A DNA stretch of 64,000 nucleotides from Kondoa malvinella (GCA_039545315.1 BCIM01000002.1:709369-773368); one strand, 5' to 3'. Positions 11,029 to 25,520 are shown, numbered from the stretch's first letter. Translations and numbers: made by a program. Notes: generated by a model not told the origin, from the letters alone.

Positions 11029-14000
11029 CTACGCCGGTATTGCAGTCGAGCGCGATCTACGCGTTCGAGGTACATCCGGTAATCGACCAAGAAGTTCTTC
11101 GCCTGTGTTCTCCTTCTCTGCGGTAGGTCGCCGAGGCGCGTCGCCATAGACAGAGGCGATAGAGCCGCGACTGTTCTTCTGACTGAGACCAGTCTTCGCT
11201 AATGTCGGTGTTTGGTCGACCTGCTGGCCAAACGAAATTCGCCGAGGTTGCAAGGATTCGCGCTTGGCTGTGCTTGGCTGCATTTTCGTAGCATTGGGCA
11301 TGGGGGTCTCCGCTTCTTGCAGCGTTTGGGCAGACGGATGAGAGCGAAGGATTCGCTGACTTTTGGCGGTCGTGAACGGCATGACGGATGGATCCCTCGA
11401 TTCTCTTCGCCGCTTGAGCATAGATAGCTCTTGCTGTTTGGCTTCGAGGGCAAGACCGAGACCTTCCTTGTCTTCTTTCAAGTCTGCTTTGGCTTTACTT
11501 AAGCGGTTGATTTTGGCTGTACCATCTATCAGTTCAGGTGATGGACATGCGATACTCGTATTCACCTTCTCGATCTGAAGCTTCAAAGCGCATCTTGGCT
11601 ACCGCCTTCGACAGTCTCTCAACCTCCTTCTGCAGCTCGCTACTGCTTCCCGCCTGAGAAGCACATTCTGCACAGGATCGAGGGACTTGCTGAAACGAGA
11701 CCAAGTCCTGCTCGAGTTTCAACACTTCCATCTCGCCGCGTTGCCTAGCAGTAGCAGCTTCCTGTCTGGCAATTACAGCTTCTTTCCGTTCGCTGTTGAA
11801 CTTCTCCGTCAATTGCTGCAACTGACTATCTTTCGCATCAAGCTGTTCTTCAAGATCGTGAAGGTTATTGAGCAAGCGATCTTGACCTGATTCAAGCTGA
11901 TCAATCTTCGACTGGCTACGCTCGACTCTGTCTAAATGACCGGTCGTGCCATCTTCGAGCTCTGCAATGTCGTTTTGAGCTTTCCTGAGATGCTCCTCCA
12001 GCCTTGAGCACCGCTGGCGAGACTCGCGAAGCTGCTCCTCCAAGTTGTCCTTCTCCGTCACGACTACCTCGAGCGCTTCTGTATTGTGGTTGAGCTGGTT
12101 GATGAGTTCTTCCTTCTCGGCGATCTCAGCTTCGAAATCGATTTTGGCCTGATCAAAGTCGGCTTGCAGCGATTCATGCTGTTCGACGATACTACGTGCT
12201 TCTGCGAGTTCAGTCTGTAGAGAGTCGATTCGGCTTTCTTGCTCTGCTTCTACCTTTGTGTATTGTTCCAACTTGCTCTTGGCTGATTGCTGTTCCGCCT
12301 CTGATGTTTCCAGGTGTTTGCGAAGCACTGCGACTTGAGATAGAAGGTCGCTGATTCTCCATTGAGATTGTTTGGCTTCTTCGCTTTCCGCTGCGATTCG
12401 AGAGGCATCGAAAGTATCCTGCTGTTGTTGGATCTAGAGGCATCTCAGCGGTGTGATATAATACAAGCAGAAACCTTACTGCATTCAGCTCAGTATCTTT
12501 CTGCTGTACCGGATCTGATTGCTTGTCAAGCTGAACTCGAAGCTTATCAAAGAGGATCAGACAGTCAACATGTTCACCAGCGGGAACAAACCTCATCAAG
12601 CTGCCTTTCCAAAGATTCGGTCTTCTCCTGCGCCGCATTCACCTCATCCTCTTTACCCTCGACCAACCCTTGCATTTGTACTTCCCGATCTTTCCCATCT
12701 TGCACAGCTCGATCCACCTCCGCCCTCAGCCGTACAAGCTCGATACTCACTCCATCCATCTGCTCAACCTTCTCCAAAGCCTCTCTGCAACTCCTACTTG
12801 CATGCTCTAAGCGGATCTCAAGGTCTTTCTTCTGTCTTTGTAGCTCTTCCACATCAGGACCAGCATGAGCGAGTTGCTCTTCCTCCCATCTTCCCGCTTC
12901 CTCTATTGCGTCGGACCAGCCTTGTTCTGCCAGATCGACCTGTTTCTTTAGGTTGCAGAGTCGTTTGTCTTTCGCTTCAGAATCTTTTTGTAGTTGCTTG
13001 AGGAGGTTAAGGACCAATGTTCGATGTGTCGCACTTTCGGATGTCAAAGCAGAGTGCTGCGAGGAGAAGATGGTAAAGAGATCTTGTAGCGAAGTATCTG
13101 CTGAGAAGGGCGCTGCTTTGGAAGGTGATTGGCAATCGGTGATGTCCATTGAGCTACTTGATTGATTGACTGAGATTGGAGGAGACAGTGAAGGGAAAGA
13201 GCTTTTCGTTGGTGACGGTCCGACATCAGGTAAAGGCTCCGCAGCCATAGGCGAGAAGTAGATGGACTTCTCAACTGGCGTTTCGATGATGGACTCCGCC
13301 GCGAGCTTCTCGAGCGATTCGGACTCGCTAACAGGTACTTTGACAGGTGTCTGATTTGGCGGTGGACGGAAAGGTAGACCAGCTACTTTCACAGGCGAAA
13401 TCGAGCTTCTTCTTCGCTTGTTATGCGTTGAAGATGGTGTAGAGTACCGTTCCTCTGGACTCGAGATGCCAAACTCGCCACAGACTCTATCACCGTCCCG
13501 CTTGAGCAAATTGACTTTGGTGTTGAGTGACCGACGGCTTTCTGCGCCGAGACCACTTGCTTTCTCTGGTGATGACCCGGGCGTGGAGAAGGAGGCCAGA
13601 GAGTTGAAAGATCTGCTGGTCTGTATGCCGTCCAATGCTGCTTTGCCTGGAGTAGTGAAAGATGTTTCTGGTCCCAACTGAGCACTGCGATCTGGTGATA
13701 GTGACTTTGTTCGACTCTGATCTGGTGACTGCACTACCGTTCGACGAGAAATATCGTGTACAGTTGTAGCTGATGGATCCCGCTCGGAAGAGGTCGATTC
13801 AGCCAGGGTTGAAGAGCCTCGTTGATCAGGTAACGAATTGTCAATCAAGTTGGTCCATTCTTTCGTATATCCGGGCAGACTTGCACTTGATCCAGTGCTC
13901 GAAGCAAGTAGAGATGTTTCGGGCGAAGGTATAGCAGCTTTCAAGCGGTTCAAGAAGCTTTGAGACCGAGGCACACTAGGTGCAGCTGGAGTGCCAGGTG

Positions 14001-14593
14001 AAGAATGAGCAGTCTTTGGTGGACTCATTTGATCGAGCGCAAAAGAGTCGAACGGCTCGCCTTCTTGTTCGAACTGAATATCTTCACCGGCAGGGTGAGG
14101 TGGAGAATCAACAATCACTTCAGCATGTCCGCTCCAGTCAATCTCGGTCTTGTAGAAGTATGGTTCGGCAGTCTCATCGCCAAAGTGGTACGAAGCAGGA
14201 ACAGGCGTATTGTGTTCCCTCGCTTCACTAGTGGACGCAGTGAACTTGACACTTCGGCTTGGTGTTGCTGTCTCTACCAGATTTGTGATTGATGACTTCT
14301 TCAGTATGCTTCTGACTGATGATCTAGACCTTCTGAGGGATTTGCTTGGTGAACATGGTGGTGTTGTTGAATCTATTTCAGCGTGGCTTCTAAGCGATGA
14401 GACGGAGCTGCTCTTCTTCAATGAGTGTAGCAAGCGTTTCCCAGGTGACTGTCCATTCACGAGTACCACTTAGCAAAGGCGTTCAAGCATGACATTGGAA
14501 ACTGACAGTTTGTTTGGCAGGCGAAAGACTTGCATCATCTTGACTGAAACTGGAGCGAGACAAGCTGTTGGTGAAGCTCTTGAGCCAGGACAT
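11029..14593 (-). CDS. Long coiled-coil protein with KEN box, probable cell-cycle or spindle protein
   Basis: The N-terminal half (about 450 residues) is basic, Ser/Pro-rich and full of SP/TP sites that could be CDK targets, including NGQSPGKR, CSPSKSLRRS and ATPSRSVKF. The second half is heptad-rich coiled coil of some 400-450 residues. The tail is basic and contains a KEN box (TAEKENTGEE), a degron read by the anaphase-promoting complex. The start at 14593 (MSWLKSFTNSLSRSS) joins the main exon through a 36-nt intron that creates an ATG-spanning junction; the large ORF itself begins only with GTG. SP/TP clusters, a KEN box and a long coiled coil together suggest a mitotic spindle or spindle-pole protein, but no family signature was recognised and this is inference. 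Confidence 0.65.
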
Positions 14594-14812
14594 GAGAGCT
14601 GTGAGGTGCTTCTAGCGATAAGTTGACATGAAGGGAGAGACTCCAACAGGCGAAAGTAAATAAACAAAAGCTCTGCAACACGTGACCGGAAGGACTGAGA
14701 AGTGACATGACAGACAGGCCAAAGCGAGACGATGGCATATCCAAAGCCTATTTTGACCCAATCGCATTTCCAATCCACTAAAATACAATATTTTCCCGAC
14801 GATTCCGAGGCA

Positions 14813-16759
14813 TCAAGACATCATCAACTCATCAGCCAACTTCTTCAATGGTGAGCCAGGAGCACTCGTTTGAGCTTGCTCCGCATCCACATCCATGCTT
14901 TGATCTTGTGTCCTGTTTGATCTGTAGCTGCCTGACTCTGAATTGGCGCGTGACCTATAGGCAGTCACAAGTATAGACGTAAGCGAAGTCGCTACTACAG
15001 AAGATTGAACGTACATGAGTTCTGGGTGACCGATCTTGCTCAGTTTCCCATCATCTGTGAGTGGATGATCAACTCAGCTACGATGTAGCAAAAGCGCCCA
15101 GCACTCACAATCTCCCTCTCTATAACCGCCTACGATACGCGAGAGCAATTCTGAAGTCGATATACCGCTTGTTCGACGAGTCGGAAGGAATTTGCCTGTA
15201 CACAGAACAACTCCGACATGGGCAATATACCCAGGCCAGACTGTCTATCACGTACCGATGGATTTGGCATACGCATAAACATCCTCCGAGTCGAGCGAGA
15301 CATAAGGCTCTTCATCTATCATATAGCACAAAGCTAAGCGTGAGAATCAATTCCTACTGATATGAACTGACCGTGAGCGACGTAATCAACCTGATGTTTA
15401 TCGATAAATTCTTGCGTCACTTCCCAAGGTGCGTCTTCGATCACTTCATCAACCCTGTCGCCCGTTCTTCTCGTCAGAATACATCATTTGTACGTGTGCA
15501 GAAAAGGGCAGACCATTTACAGTTCCTCACGGATTCGTATCGCTCGACATCAGTGAGGACGGGCAAGTTCTTGTATTTCGATACTAGTTCGTCTGAAACG
15601 ACACCGACCATGAGATAGACGGAAGGGAAGCAGAGTTTGGCCTGTGGGAAAGCAGCGCGTGGCATAATCAGCGCAAAGGCTGCATAATGGCGGAGTCGAT
15701 CCCACCTGTCTCAGTTGAAGCTATTTGCCAAAGTCAGTAAAAGAGAATGATGATTCAGCAAAGACAAGCATACAGCATGCGCATAGTGGAAGAGATCGTA
15801 GACACCTGTACATCGCAAGAGCGCACCAGTCAACCGAAGCGACTGAAGCAGCGAGAGCGAACGCACCATCTGCATAAATCCTAATGGGTCTACCAGCAGG
15901 CGGCGCATTAATCTTATACTGCCTAGTCTGACCATCCGGACCAACACCACCAATAGCTTCCAACATTTCCTTGTTCAAAGCTTCTGGTGTAATTTTGCTA
16001 ATCATGCCATGAGGTGCTGGAGCATGAAAAGGATGTTTTGGTTTTTCAGGTAAAAGCATTGATCTATCTGGTGTAGGAAGATCTGGAGCAGTAGGTGAAG
16101 AAGGTGGTGAAGTCTCTGAAGGCATTGACGTCGTTAGAGCGGGTCGGGAACGTGGAATGCTGTTATAATGTGATGCAGTGTGAGAGGTCTTGGAAGGCTC
16201 TGAAACTACTGAGTCTGCTAGATTGGTTGCTTTTCGAGGTTTGGCAACATTGGTCGACGATACATCTCCGTCATCTGTTGGCGCAGATAAGGTCATTTCG
16301 ACTCTTATTGCGTCTGAGCGTAGTACGCACATGTAGTAGCGCTATCTTCACCTGCATCTTCTTTGCGTGTAGTCACGCTGGCCTCTGGCAAAACTTGAGT
16401 ACGCATTGGGCTGGCACCAAATGACTTCTTGCTAGGTTTTCGAGGCTGTTTGAATTCGGATCCGTTCTCTCTTGCAGAAGCCGGCTCGTTCACACTACTC
16501 GGTTCGTCGTCGTCTAGGATGCCTACGTCAGTCTAAAGGTTATGAGCTTGCCATCAGCCAAGACAATAGCACGTTTGGCGTTTCAAAGTATGTACCTCGT
16601 CGTTGGATTCCGCTCTGCAGTGCATGATCTGGGTAAGAGTAGCCTATAGCGCATGCAAGGGGACACGTACGAGGCCTCGCGAGACGATCCATGAGCTTCT
16701 TCTCTTTTGCTCAAACGCCGTCTTCGAGGGTTCATACTAGCAGTCGCGGATGAGGCCAT
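14813..16759 (-). CDS. PCT1: Choline-phosphate cytidylyltransferase
   Basis: Makes CDP-choline from CTP and phosphocholine, the rate-limiting step of the Kennedy pathway, on nuclear and ER membranes. The catalytic core is clear: [59 protein letters not shown] and [19 protein letters not shown], the last being the RTxGISTS signature. A long Ser/Pro-rich N-terminal extension (about 250 residues) precedes it and a short acidic tail follows. The nucleotide-binding motif reads HYAH where the family consensus is HxGH; the residue after it is interrupted by an intron (about 15721-15773). The amphipathic membrane-sensing helix usual after the core is not evident in the short C-terminus. Many short introns. 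Confidence 0.9.
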
Positions 16760-17672
16760 GGTGCTGATAGCCTTGTAGGATATATGTTGGACTATTTGGC
16801 AGTGACCAATAGCTTGGTAACGGAAGAGAAGTTGAGCCGCTTCGAGAATTGAAAATGTCGTCAATGCTTTGATAGGAACGTGCTTCTAGAACGTAACGGC
16901 CGTCTGCTCTGGCGTCGCAACAGGCTATGGCTGCACCTCCTCCAATAAAAGCCTTTTAAGCTTCAAAAGGTCTAATGCAAATATCCCGCTGGCAGAGACA
17001 TTTCTGAGACTTCCCGATACCTAACAAGCGGGGCAAGGGCTGGCCAGCAACAGAGCAGCAAGTGTTACGCGGAATACCTCCTGGCTAGATCTAGCAGTGT
17101 CGCCTCACGTCAACGAGCAATACGATAACGGCCAAAGTCATTGATCGATTCAGCTTTGCTTTTGCTTTGACCAGGTCCAGAGCTAGGCTGCTACTCAAGC
17201 TGGATAGGTTCAAGTCTGTCGAGTCGGCATATCCGCCTGAAGCAGGGAGCAAAGCCTTGCAAGAGATCTGAACCTGTCTCGTCTGCCGTGCCAAGGTGTC
17301 TCGTGTTCAACAGCAAGTACTGTCTCATCAGATGTCTTGCAAGGCTGGAACTTTTGCTCGATGCATCCAGCACAATGCGGCGCTTCTTGCTATGCTATGA
17401 CAGTCGGCTCTTCATCGGACGACACCGCTACTGTCTTGTACCTCTGCTCGATCAGCTGGGCATCTTGAAGATTTCTGATAGCTTTGCACCACTATGCAAT
17501 AGCTTCTATGTCATCTGCCCGGAAGTGAGATGGTCGGCATATAGCTTGCTTCAAGGAGCGATTGCGAACTAGCATCGAAAGTATGTGCATCTATCTAGCA
17601 GAACACAATGTACCCTACGTGGACAACATGCTAAAACGAAGACGTTGCAGAGTCCATGATTTATACAACTGC
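16760..17672. other. Intergenic region, no convincing gene
   Basis: About 900 bases upstream of the cytidylyltransferase gene. Open frames on both strands are short, start with non-ATG codons and lack splice partners. No tRNA cloverleaf, repeat or RNA gene was recognised by eye. Confidence 0.5.
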
Positions 17673-18439
17673 TCATATCGCGTAGGCCGGCAACCCCTCT
17701 TCGATCCCTTCCTTGATGAACATCTATAAGCTTGCAATATCAGCGAACTGGCTAGCAGAGAGCTGGAAAAAGGATCGACCTCGTAATTGCTCGCAGCTCG
17801 GTTGCATTCGTCCGAATACAACCATGGTGTCACGATATCTGCATTTATCGACCGATTGCTGTCCTGCCCAGCGTAGCATGCATTGTAGAACCAGAACTTC
17901 CATAAAGGTTTCAATCGGCCGGCTTCATCAATCTCGACAATTGGCTTGCCGACGTAATCCAACTTGCATTGCTTCAGTCATAATCTCTGAGTGCGTGCTC
18001 GATATGTTGCAAAAGAATGACTGACTGTAATGAAAGGTTTCTTCCTGTTCTTGATGTCTTGCACGCCTTGCAGAAAACCTGGGAGGATGCAATGCGTTGA
18101 GCTTTCATTAAATTGATGTCTTGATGACTCGCTCATGTAATCATCCCACTGGATGACATGTCAATGTAACGCTAATGTATTTTAAAGGCAACCCACACAT
18201 CGTAAGCGTACATAGTATGCCCCCTCTTCGTTCGATGGCCGTGATGACCGCATCTCTTCCACCAGCGATTTGATATTTGCTAAGGCTGCCTGGATCTCTT
18301 TTTCGTGTACTTGACTTGCTATCGAAGCGCCAGGCAGCATTATCGAGTATGTAGATGAGAAGCCATCATATGAACAGTATTGCTGTCGTAATTTTGCTTC
18401 TTTGGGCTCGTCGAAGAGGGTATGTAAGAGAGACGGCAT
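17673..18439 (-). CDS. Hypothetical protein, function unknown
   Basis: Not recognised. A four-exon model runs smoothly. The first exon starts MPSLLHTLFDEPKEAKLRQQ and contains a short helix, KEIQAALANIKSLVEEM. It is joined through introns at about 18087-18193, 17959-18021 and 17719-17777 to an exon with LDYVGKPIVEIDEAGRLK and LWKFWFYNACYAG, and finally to FIKEGIEEGLPAYAI and a TGA. All junctions keep frame and use GT-AG with branch-like sequences, which is good evidence for a real gene of about 190 residues. There is no signal peptide or membrane span. The Trp/Tyr/Phe-rich middle suggests a compact folded domain. Confidence 0.55.
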
Positions 18440-18715
18440 TGTAGTAACTGTTATTTGAAGAGTTTAACAAAGATGTGACATTGAGATTGATCCTACTGCG
18501 CACCCAAATAGACCAAAATATTTCCAGCCTGCCCAGTTCTGTAGTCCTTTCTTCCTAGGCCAGATCTCTTTCTAGTGCAGCCTACAATGTCCAAGACTGC
18601 TTGCAACCCACTTCATACCGGCAGAGCTGTGCGGCTATCCTGGATCCGACAGAATCGCAATTGTCGTGATCTGTTGCTGATGCCAAGAGCTTCGAGCTTG
18701 GCGGTTGATCGGATT

Positions 18716-21310
18716 CTAAGGGCGCCTTCCACCCTCCGCATCAAAGATACTGCCCGAGTTCAGCCAACGATGGACGAAAGACAGCTGCGATTCAGTCGGG
18801 TAGCTTTCCTTCATCCACGACCTTAGCCAGACTTCCAAAGCACGCAGCTCCGTCATGTTCGCTCCCGACTCTTCGTACAGAATGATGGCGATCGTAATTG
18901 TAGTCTTGTCCACTGCTTGCAGCCCATCTCGCTCAGTGACTGCTTTCAGCCAGGCCAAAGTTAGAGGGATACGATCACTTCTTGCGAAGAGACCAATGAC
19001 GATGATGTATTCTTGAAATGCAGCAGAGGATGGTATGATGGACAAAGGAAAGTCGTTACCGAAGTTTGCCAATTCTGCAAGGGGCAGAGGTGCAGGAGAA
19101 GCCTTGACTACTTCTGCTGGCCTATTGGTTCCCACTAGCCATTCTCTACCCTGCTTGTACATCCCTTGCAAGCCATGGGCGTCCTTGAGCGGATCTTCAA
19201 CAGCAGCCGGACCTTCGGCGTATTGCGGCCAAGTAGCAACCAATGACTCTTCAAACAGCTCGCATGCCTTCTTCCACGCTGGCATTCCGTCCCAAACATC
19301 ATCTTGTTGCTGTAACTCCCTCAACTTGCTTCCGCCCACCACATGATGAACTCGACTCCCGCTTCGACCTCCTCTAGCGCTTGCCAAACAACCGGCTCTT
19401 AAGAAAGCTGCCAATGATTCGTCATCCAGCTGAGAGCCTGCAAACACTTGATTGCTTTGCAAAGCGATCCAAAGAGCGTAGAAGTCTTGCCATGCTTCGC
19501 GCTCGACCAAATCTTGTAACAAGAGGTTCATAATGTTTGCATCGAGGGTCACAGACCCATGAGTAGCGGTTGTGCAATGCAGAGGAGGACGATTTGGCCA
19601 AAGAGATGGAATAGGAGAAGCGTTGTCCAGTGTATAATTGCTGAATGATATTGTCTTGCGACCGCACCATGTTGCAACTGCCATAGCTTGCTCCGGGCGC
19701 TTGAGATGAAGTAAGGCCAGAACGAGGAAGCGCAAGACGCGAATGGATGGCTGAAAGTGGTCGGCTTGCAGTCTGGCGTCCCAATAGCTGATGACATCCC
19801 GCCAACGCTTTGCTCGCACAAGTGGATGCATAATTGCGAAATCCTGAAGCGCTTGTTGTTCAGGTGTCTTTGCCTGCTGATGAAATGACTCCGTCCTTTG
19901 AAAGTCGCACCACTTCTCATCCTCCGGTCTATAATGACCTGCACAAATGACCATCATCGCTTGCTGCAGTTCTGCGAGAGGCACTTCGCTCTTAACACCT
20001 CTTGAGATGGCTTCACAAAGTAGCTCATACCAATACAGCGCTCGTCGAAAGTTGAGCTGTTGATTCTGCAGATAAGCGAGATGAGATTTTGTGATAATGG
20101 AGTCGAGGTGCTGTTCAACATGGTCTGATCTGCTCGCATCCACGTCTTCCTGAAGCTGAGATCTCTTGAGTCTTGGAAACAGTTTGATTCCGCCGTCGTT
20201 GAGCGCTGTTTGAACAATCTCGTCGAACAACGCGGATGCTGGAAAGGCCGAGTTGCCAGCTTGACACCGCAGAATGCCTTGTCCGAGTGCGATAGTAAGA
20301 GGGATATCGGTCGCACTGAGAAGAGAAAGAAGCGCAGTGCACATTTGTGCCGATACCAGATCAGGCCGAATGAATATGAGCTCTACAGTGCTCGCGATAA
20401 CTGGTCTTGGGCCTCTACGCGGTCGATCTCGAGTTGGGAACTCTTCAATATCTGTTTCAGGACTGAATGTTATGCAGAAGGCTTGGATAAGTTGAGTATA
20501 AATCGGCTTTGCTGCCCAAAGATCTCTGCCAGATGATTTTCGCATGGCTAGAAACATGTATTCCCAGACTTGTACATTCCGACGCAGCAGCCTTGTTTCT
20601 AGTGACTGATCATTACAGAAGAGGTCCAGAAGCTGTCGACAAAGGATCCAATCTTGCATGCGAATGAAGGCATACAGGCATTCGGCGAAGAGCTGGCCGT
20701 ATACAATAGGTGGTAGACGCTTCGACTCGATGTTCAGCAAGACCAGAAGTAAATGCGCATCTTCTCTTGTCGATAGAGCGGAAGGCAAAGTGAGCAATTG
20801 ATGGGCAGCGACACCGTCTAATGTAGGCGGATCTACATGTCCAGCTAAAGCAAGGATAGCCTCTCGCAAGCTGGTTTGTTCATAGTTCTTCTGCCAGCTC
20901 TCAAACACCTTCTCGTTCAGATCATGCCGTTCGAGCACTTCAGAGGGAGAGGTCGAAGTCCGCCGGGATTTGGCCAATGCTTCAGCAAGGAAGCGAGGCT
21001 GTCTGAGGGCGAGCGCAGGTAAGAGAGGTTCTCTTCTCGCATTAGCAGGCCGTCTCTCCCGAAAGCGAAATTGCTTTGCGACGGATTTGTAGCCTGCCAA
21101 ATTAAACGCTTGAACAAAATTCGAAGAGCTCTGAGAAGTATGGCAAACATCTGATCTGACAGCCTTGCATCAATCATGCTTCTATCCGCCAGTCTAGCAA
21201 GGGTATTGCTCTTGCAAGGTATATCGAGATGACTGTCAAAGGCCAACTCGTCAATGCATGGAACTGCACCACAAGTCTCAGAGGCAGCCTCGGCTGAAGT
21301 GGGGAGCATC
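18716..21310 (-). CDS. Large helical-repeat protein (PPR/TPR-like), possibly mitochondrial
   Basis: One uninterrupted frame of about 800 codons ends at 18716. It is almost all alpha-helical, with paired-helix units such as AFIRMQDWILCRQLLDLF, NFRRALYWYELLCEAI and HLKRPEQAMAVATW, resembling pentatricopeptide or tetratricopeptide arrays. Such proteins in fungi usually bind organelle RNA. The start is not settled: the long frame has no ATG near its 5' end. The ATG at 21310 lies in another frame that ends in FAILLRALRILFKRLIW, a stretch that looks like a mitochondrial presequence, so a short intron or an indel must connect the two around 21100-21130. Function by analogy only. Confidence 0.6.
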
Positions 21311-21377
21311 ACAATACTCGCACCACTACGGGCGCATTTATCTCAGACACAACAAGGAACGTCGACGATTGCAAACT

Positions 21378-23188
21378 CTATAGGAAGAAGCGACCCTTCT
21401 TGACCTGCATCTTAGGCTGTACATAAAAATAGACGTATTAGAATGTTTGTATCGAACGATCATAAGGAAGGAACGTACCTGCCACGCCCAAGTCTTGCTC
21501 GCATCACTCATGCCACCCTGGAAAGAGATGCCGTCAAGAATAGAAGCACCCGCTTTCCTCTTCTTGATTCGATGTGTACCGCCTGATCGAGCTTCGGCCA
21601 AACTTTCAGCAGGAATAGGCAGACTTGGAATCCTGATACCGCCATCTTTTAGTGCGTGCGTCTTGGGTCTTTTGCGCTTCTTCTTATTGGCCTTGTCGCT
21701 TTCTGTTGTATTCGACGGCGCTTCTGCAGAGGCTGATGCAATGGGTTCGTCGACAGCTTGATCGTTTTCCTCATTCGGTATTGAGTCTTTCACTTCTTGT
21801 ACCACATCTTCCGGCACTTGCCTGTCCTTACTCGCATCACCAGCTTCGAGCTCATCAGCGGCATCTTGATCGATAACAGCATCACCACCATCATCCTCCT
21901 CATCAATCTCCATCACATCTTCCTTTGCCTGTTTGCCAATGACTTGCCCACCTGCTCTCCTCCTACCCTCAACCAATGTTCCCTTCTTGATCCACCTCAA
22001 CTTCAAAGTCAACCTCGGCCCAATCTCTTGCATCTTGGTTCGGACATCTTCGTCCATTCCTCTTTCTCTAGCTTGTTTCCTCACAGCTTCATCATCCGCT
22101 CTCAAATCAAACATGTATCGAAAGCGACGGAAAAAAATGAAATCCCGCTGGTTGTGCACAGCGACTACTTGTCGACCTTCTAGTTGCGGCAAAGGCGGGA
22201 AAAGAGTTTGCAATAGTCGACCGACGGAGAGACCTAGTGGTGTGGACATGTTTGAGAGGACTAGTTCTGGTGCGTGTGATGTAGGGGCTGCGTGACCGGA
22301 AATGTGTTTTGTTGCTTGCACGGAAGTGAGTCTGAAGTGAGCGGTAGGACCGAGAGGTAGTTTGGTCAAAGTGACAGAGCCTTAGATCACAGTAAAATCA
22401 GTATCGCAGGAGCATCTCGCGATCAACAAGACTTACTAGGTTGTTTGTGATCCTCGCCTATCACCAAGAGAGCACGGTAGCCTCTTTTCGCTGCCCAAGA
22501 ACAGACTTTGCTGAGTTGAAAGCGAGCATCTCTTCTCGGCACAATGTGCGCATACTTCTTGCCGCCGAAGAGGGATTGCAACTCTTCGAGGAACGAGAAA
22601 GTAGCTTTACAAGGTCTCGGAGCGGTAGTGATCAACACAGGACCTTGACCAGACAATAGTTGAACAATAGCAGGTTCTTCTGTAGCTGGTAGAGCAGAAG
22701 TAGATGCTTCAGGTTGGGTTTCTTCAGCATCTTCTGGATTCGCAGTCTCTGCTGCTTTCTGACCAGGTCCAAGAGTAAGACCTTCTTCATCAGGGAACAA
22801 GTCTTCCAGTCCAGCCATATCGAGTCTGTAGTCGCCTGTAGCTTCGTCTGGCAGGACTTTGACAGGAATCGTTCTTGGGTCTAGTACTTCGCCCTCTTCG
22901 TTCATACCAACCCAAGTCTTGCTGTTTTCTACAGTCCGAGGTACATTCTTCTCTAGTCTCTCCTTTTTCAATGCAGGATTCGCAGACTCTGCTTTTTTCT
23001 GGGCCATGCGTCGTTTTAACTATCGGAAGCTGTTGAGTCAACAGAGTATGGCCTATTACTGAGAGTTGACCTACCTTGGCTTGTGCTTTTGTCCTCTTGT
23101 CCTTCTGATGCTGCTCAGAGCGCTGCATTTTGTTTCCCTGGAAAGTCGCTTTGTTGGCGATAGAACCGCCTGATTCATCTCGAGCCAT
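21378..23188 (-). CDS. RPF1: Ribosome production factor 1, Brix-domain protein
   Basis: RPF1 is a nucleolar factor for 60S subunit (27S pre-rRNA) processing. The Brix domain is recognisable: PVLITTAPRPCKATFSFLEE, HIVPRRDARFQLSKVC, RGYRALLVIGEDHKQP, then PTAHFRLTSVQ, LVLSNMSTPLGLSVGRLL, LEGRQVVAVHNQRDFIFFRR and EIGPRLTLKLRWIKKGT. The N-terminus is basic (MARDESGGSIANKATFQGNK) and spliced to a second basic block. Unlike most RPF1 proteins it carries a C-terminal extension of more than 100 residues, with a strongly acidic section followed by a Lys/Arg-rich nuclear-signal-like section. The last exon encodes PKMQVKKGRFFL and the stop. Confidence 0.88.
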
Positions 23189-23787
23189 TCTTGCACTAGC
23201 CGAATGATATATGTGCGTGGTGTATATCAAACTCTCAGCGGCAGTAGAAGCTCTGCTTATAGGACGGTGGTCCTTGTTCGACCTGAGATTTTTTATTCTT
23301 GGACAACACCGACGATGTTTGCCGCTCTGGGCCTATCTGCAGTGAGCAGATCGTCTATACGCATGTGCAAAGAGTTAAATAGCATCACAGACACTGCCTT
23401 CAGCGCCTGAAGCGACGCCTGTACTAGTGGCTAATAACAAGAACGGGTGGGTGATCTGCTGCCAGCTTGCTTTGCATTCTGAACTAAGCATTGTCACCTC
23501 CAGGGCACCAGTCAATAAATTCATCACAGAGTTGAACCCAAAAGGCATCAAGCCGTTCGTCTTTGTCTGATTAATGACGCGCATCCCTTATTTTTTTCTC
23601 GACAGATGCTGTGCATGTCCAGAAACGAAACAACCTCGAGATGATTGTTTCCTCAAATACGGGCCAGAAGCGGTAGAATGCAAAGATCTGATGCAAGCGC
23701 ATAAGCAATGCATGCAATCTCTAGGGTTTAATATCTAATCTGATAACAAAGCAAATAACTGTACAATGTAACAACCACTAGCATCAC
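23189..23787. other. Intergenic region, no supported gene
   Basis: About 600 bases between two minus-strand genes. A plus-strand frame from ATG 23204 (68 codons) and a minus-strand frame 23584-23375 exist, but neither has splice signals or recognisable sequence. The region probably holds the RPF1 promoter and the 3' end of the quinone reductase transcript. Confidence 0.5.
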
Positions 23788-25340
<1,553 letters not shown>

Positions 25341-25520
25341 GATTTATCGTTGATATGGGTATTCAGAGGTGGTTGCTTGATGACTTGAAGCAAGAAAGGG
25401 TGAAAAGTAGAAATTGCGTGATTTGTCGCGTCCGGGAAAGGTCGCGTAATGACGCGTCTTGCTTGAGAGAAAATGCAGGTATGAGAGTGCTTGGTATGTA
25501 CAAGACCATCTGGGTATAGA

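Noticed and set aside
17190..17290. Possible tRNA because of a GGTTCAAGTC-like T-loop
   Set aside because: No matching acceptor or anticodon stems could be formed around it.
23204..23410. Plus-strand ORF antisense to the RPF1 leader
   Set aside because: No splice signals, no recognisable sequence and composition unlike neighbouring exons.
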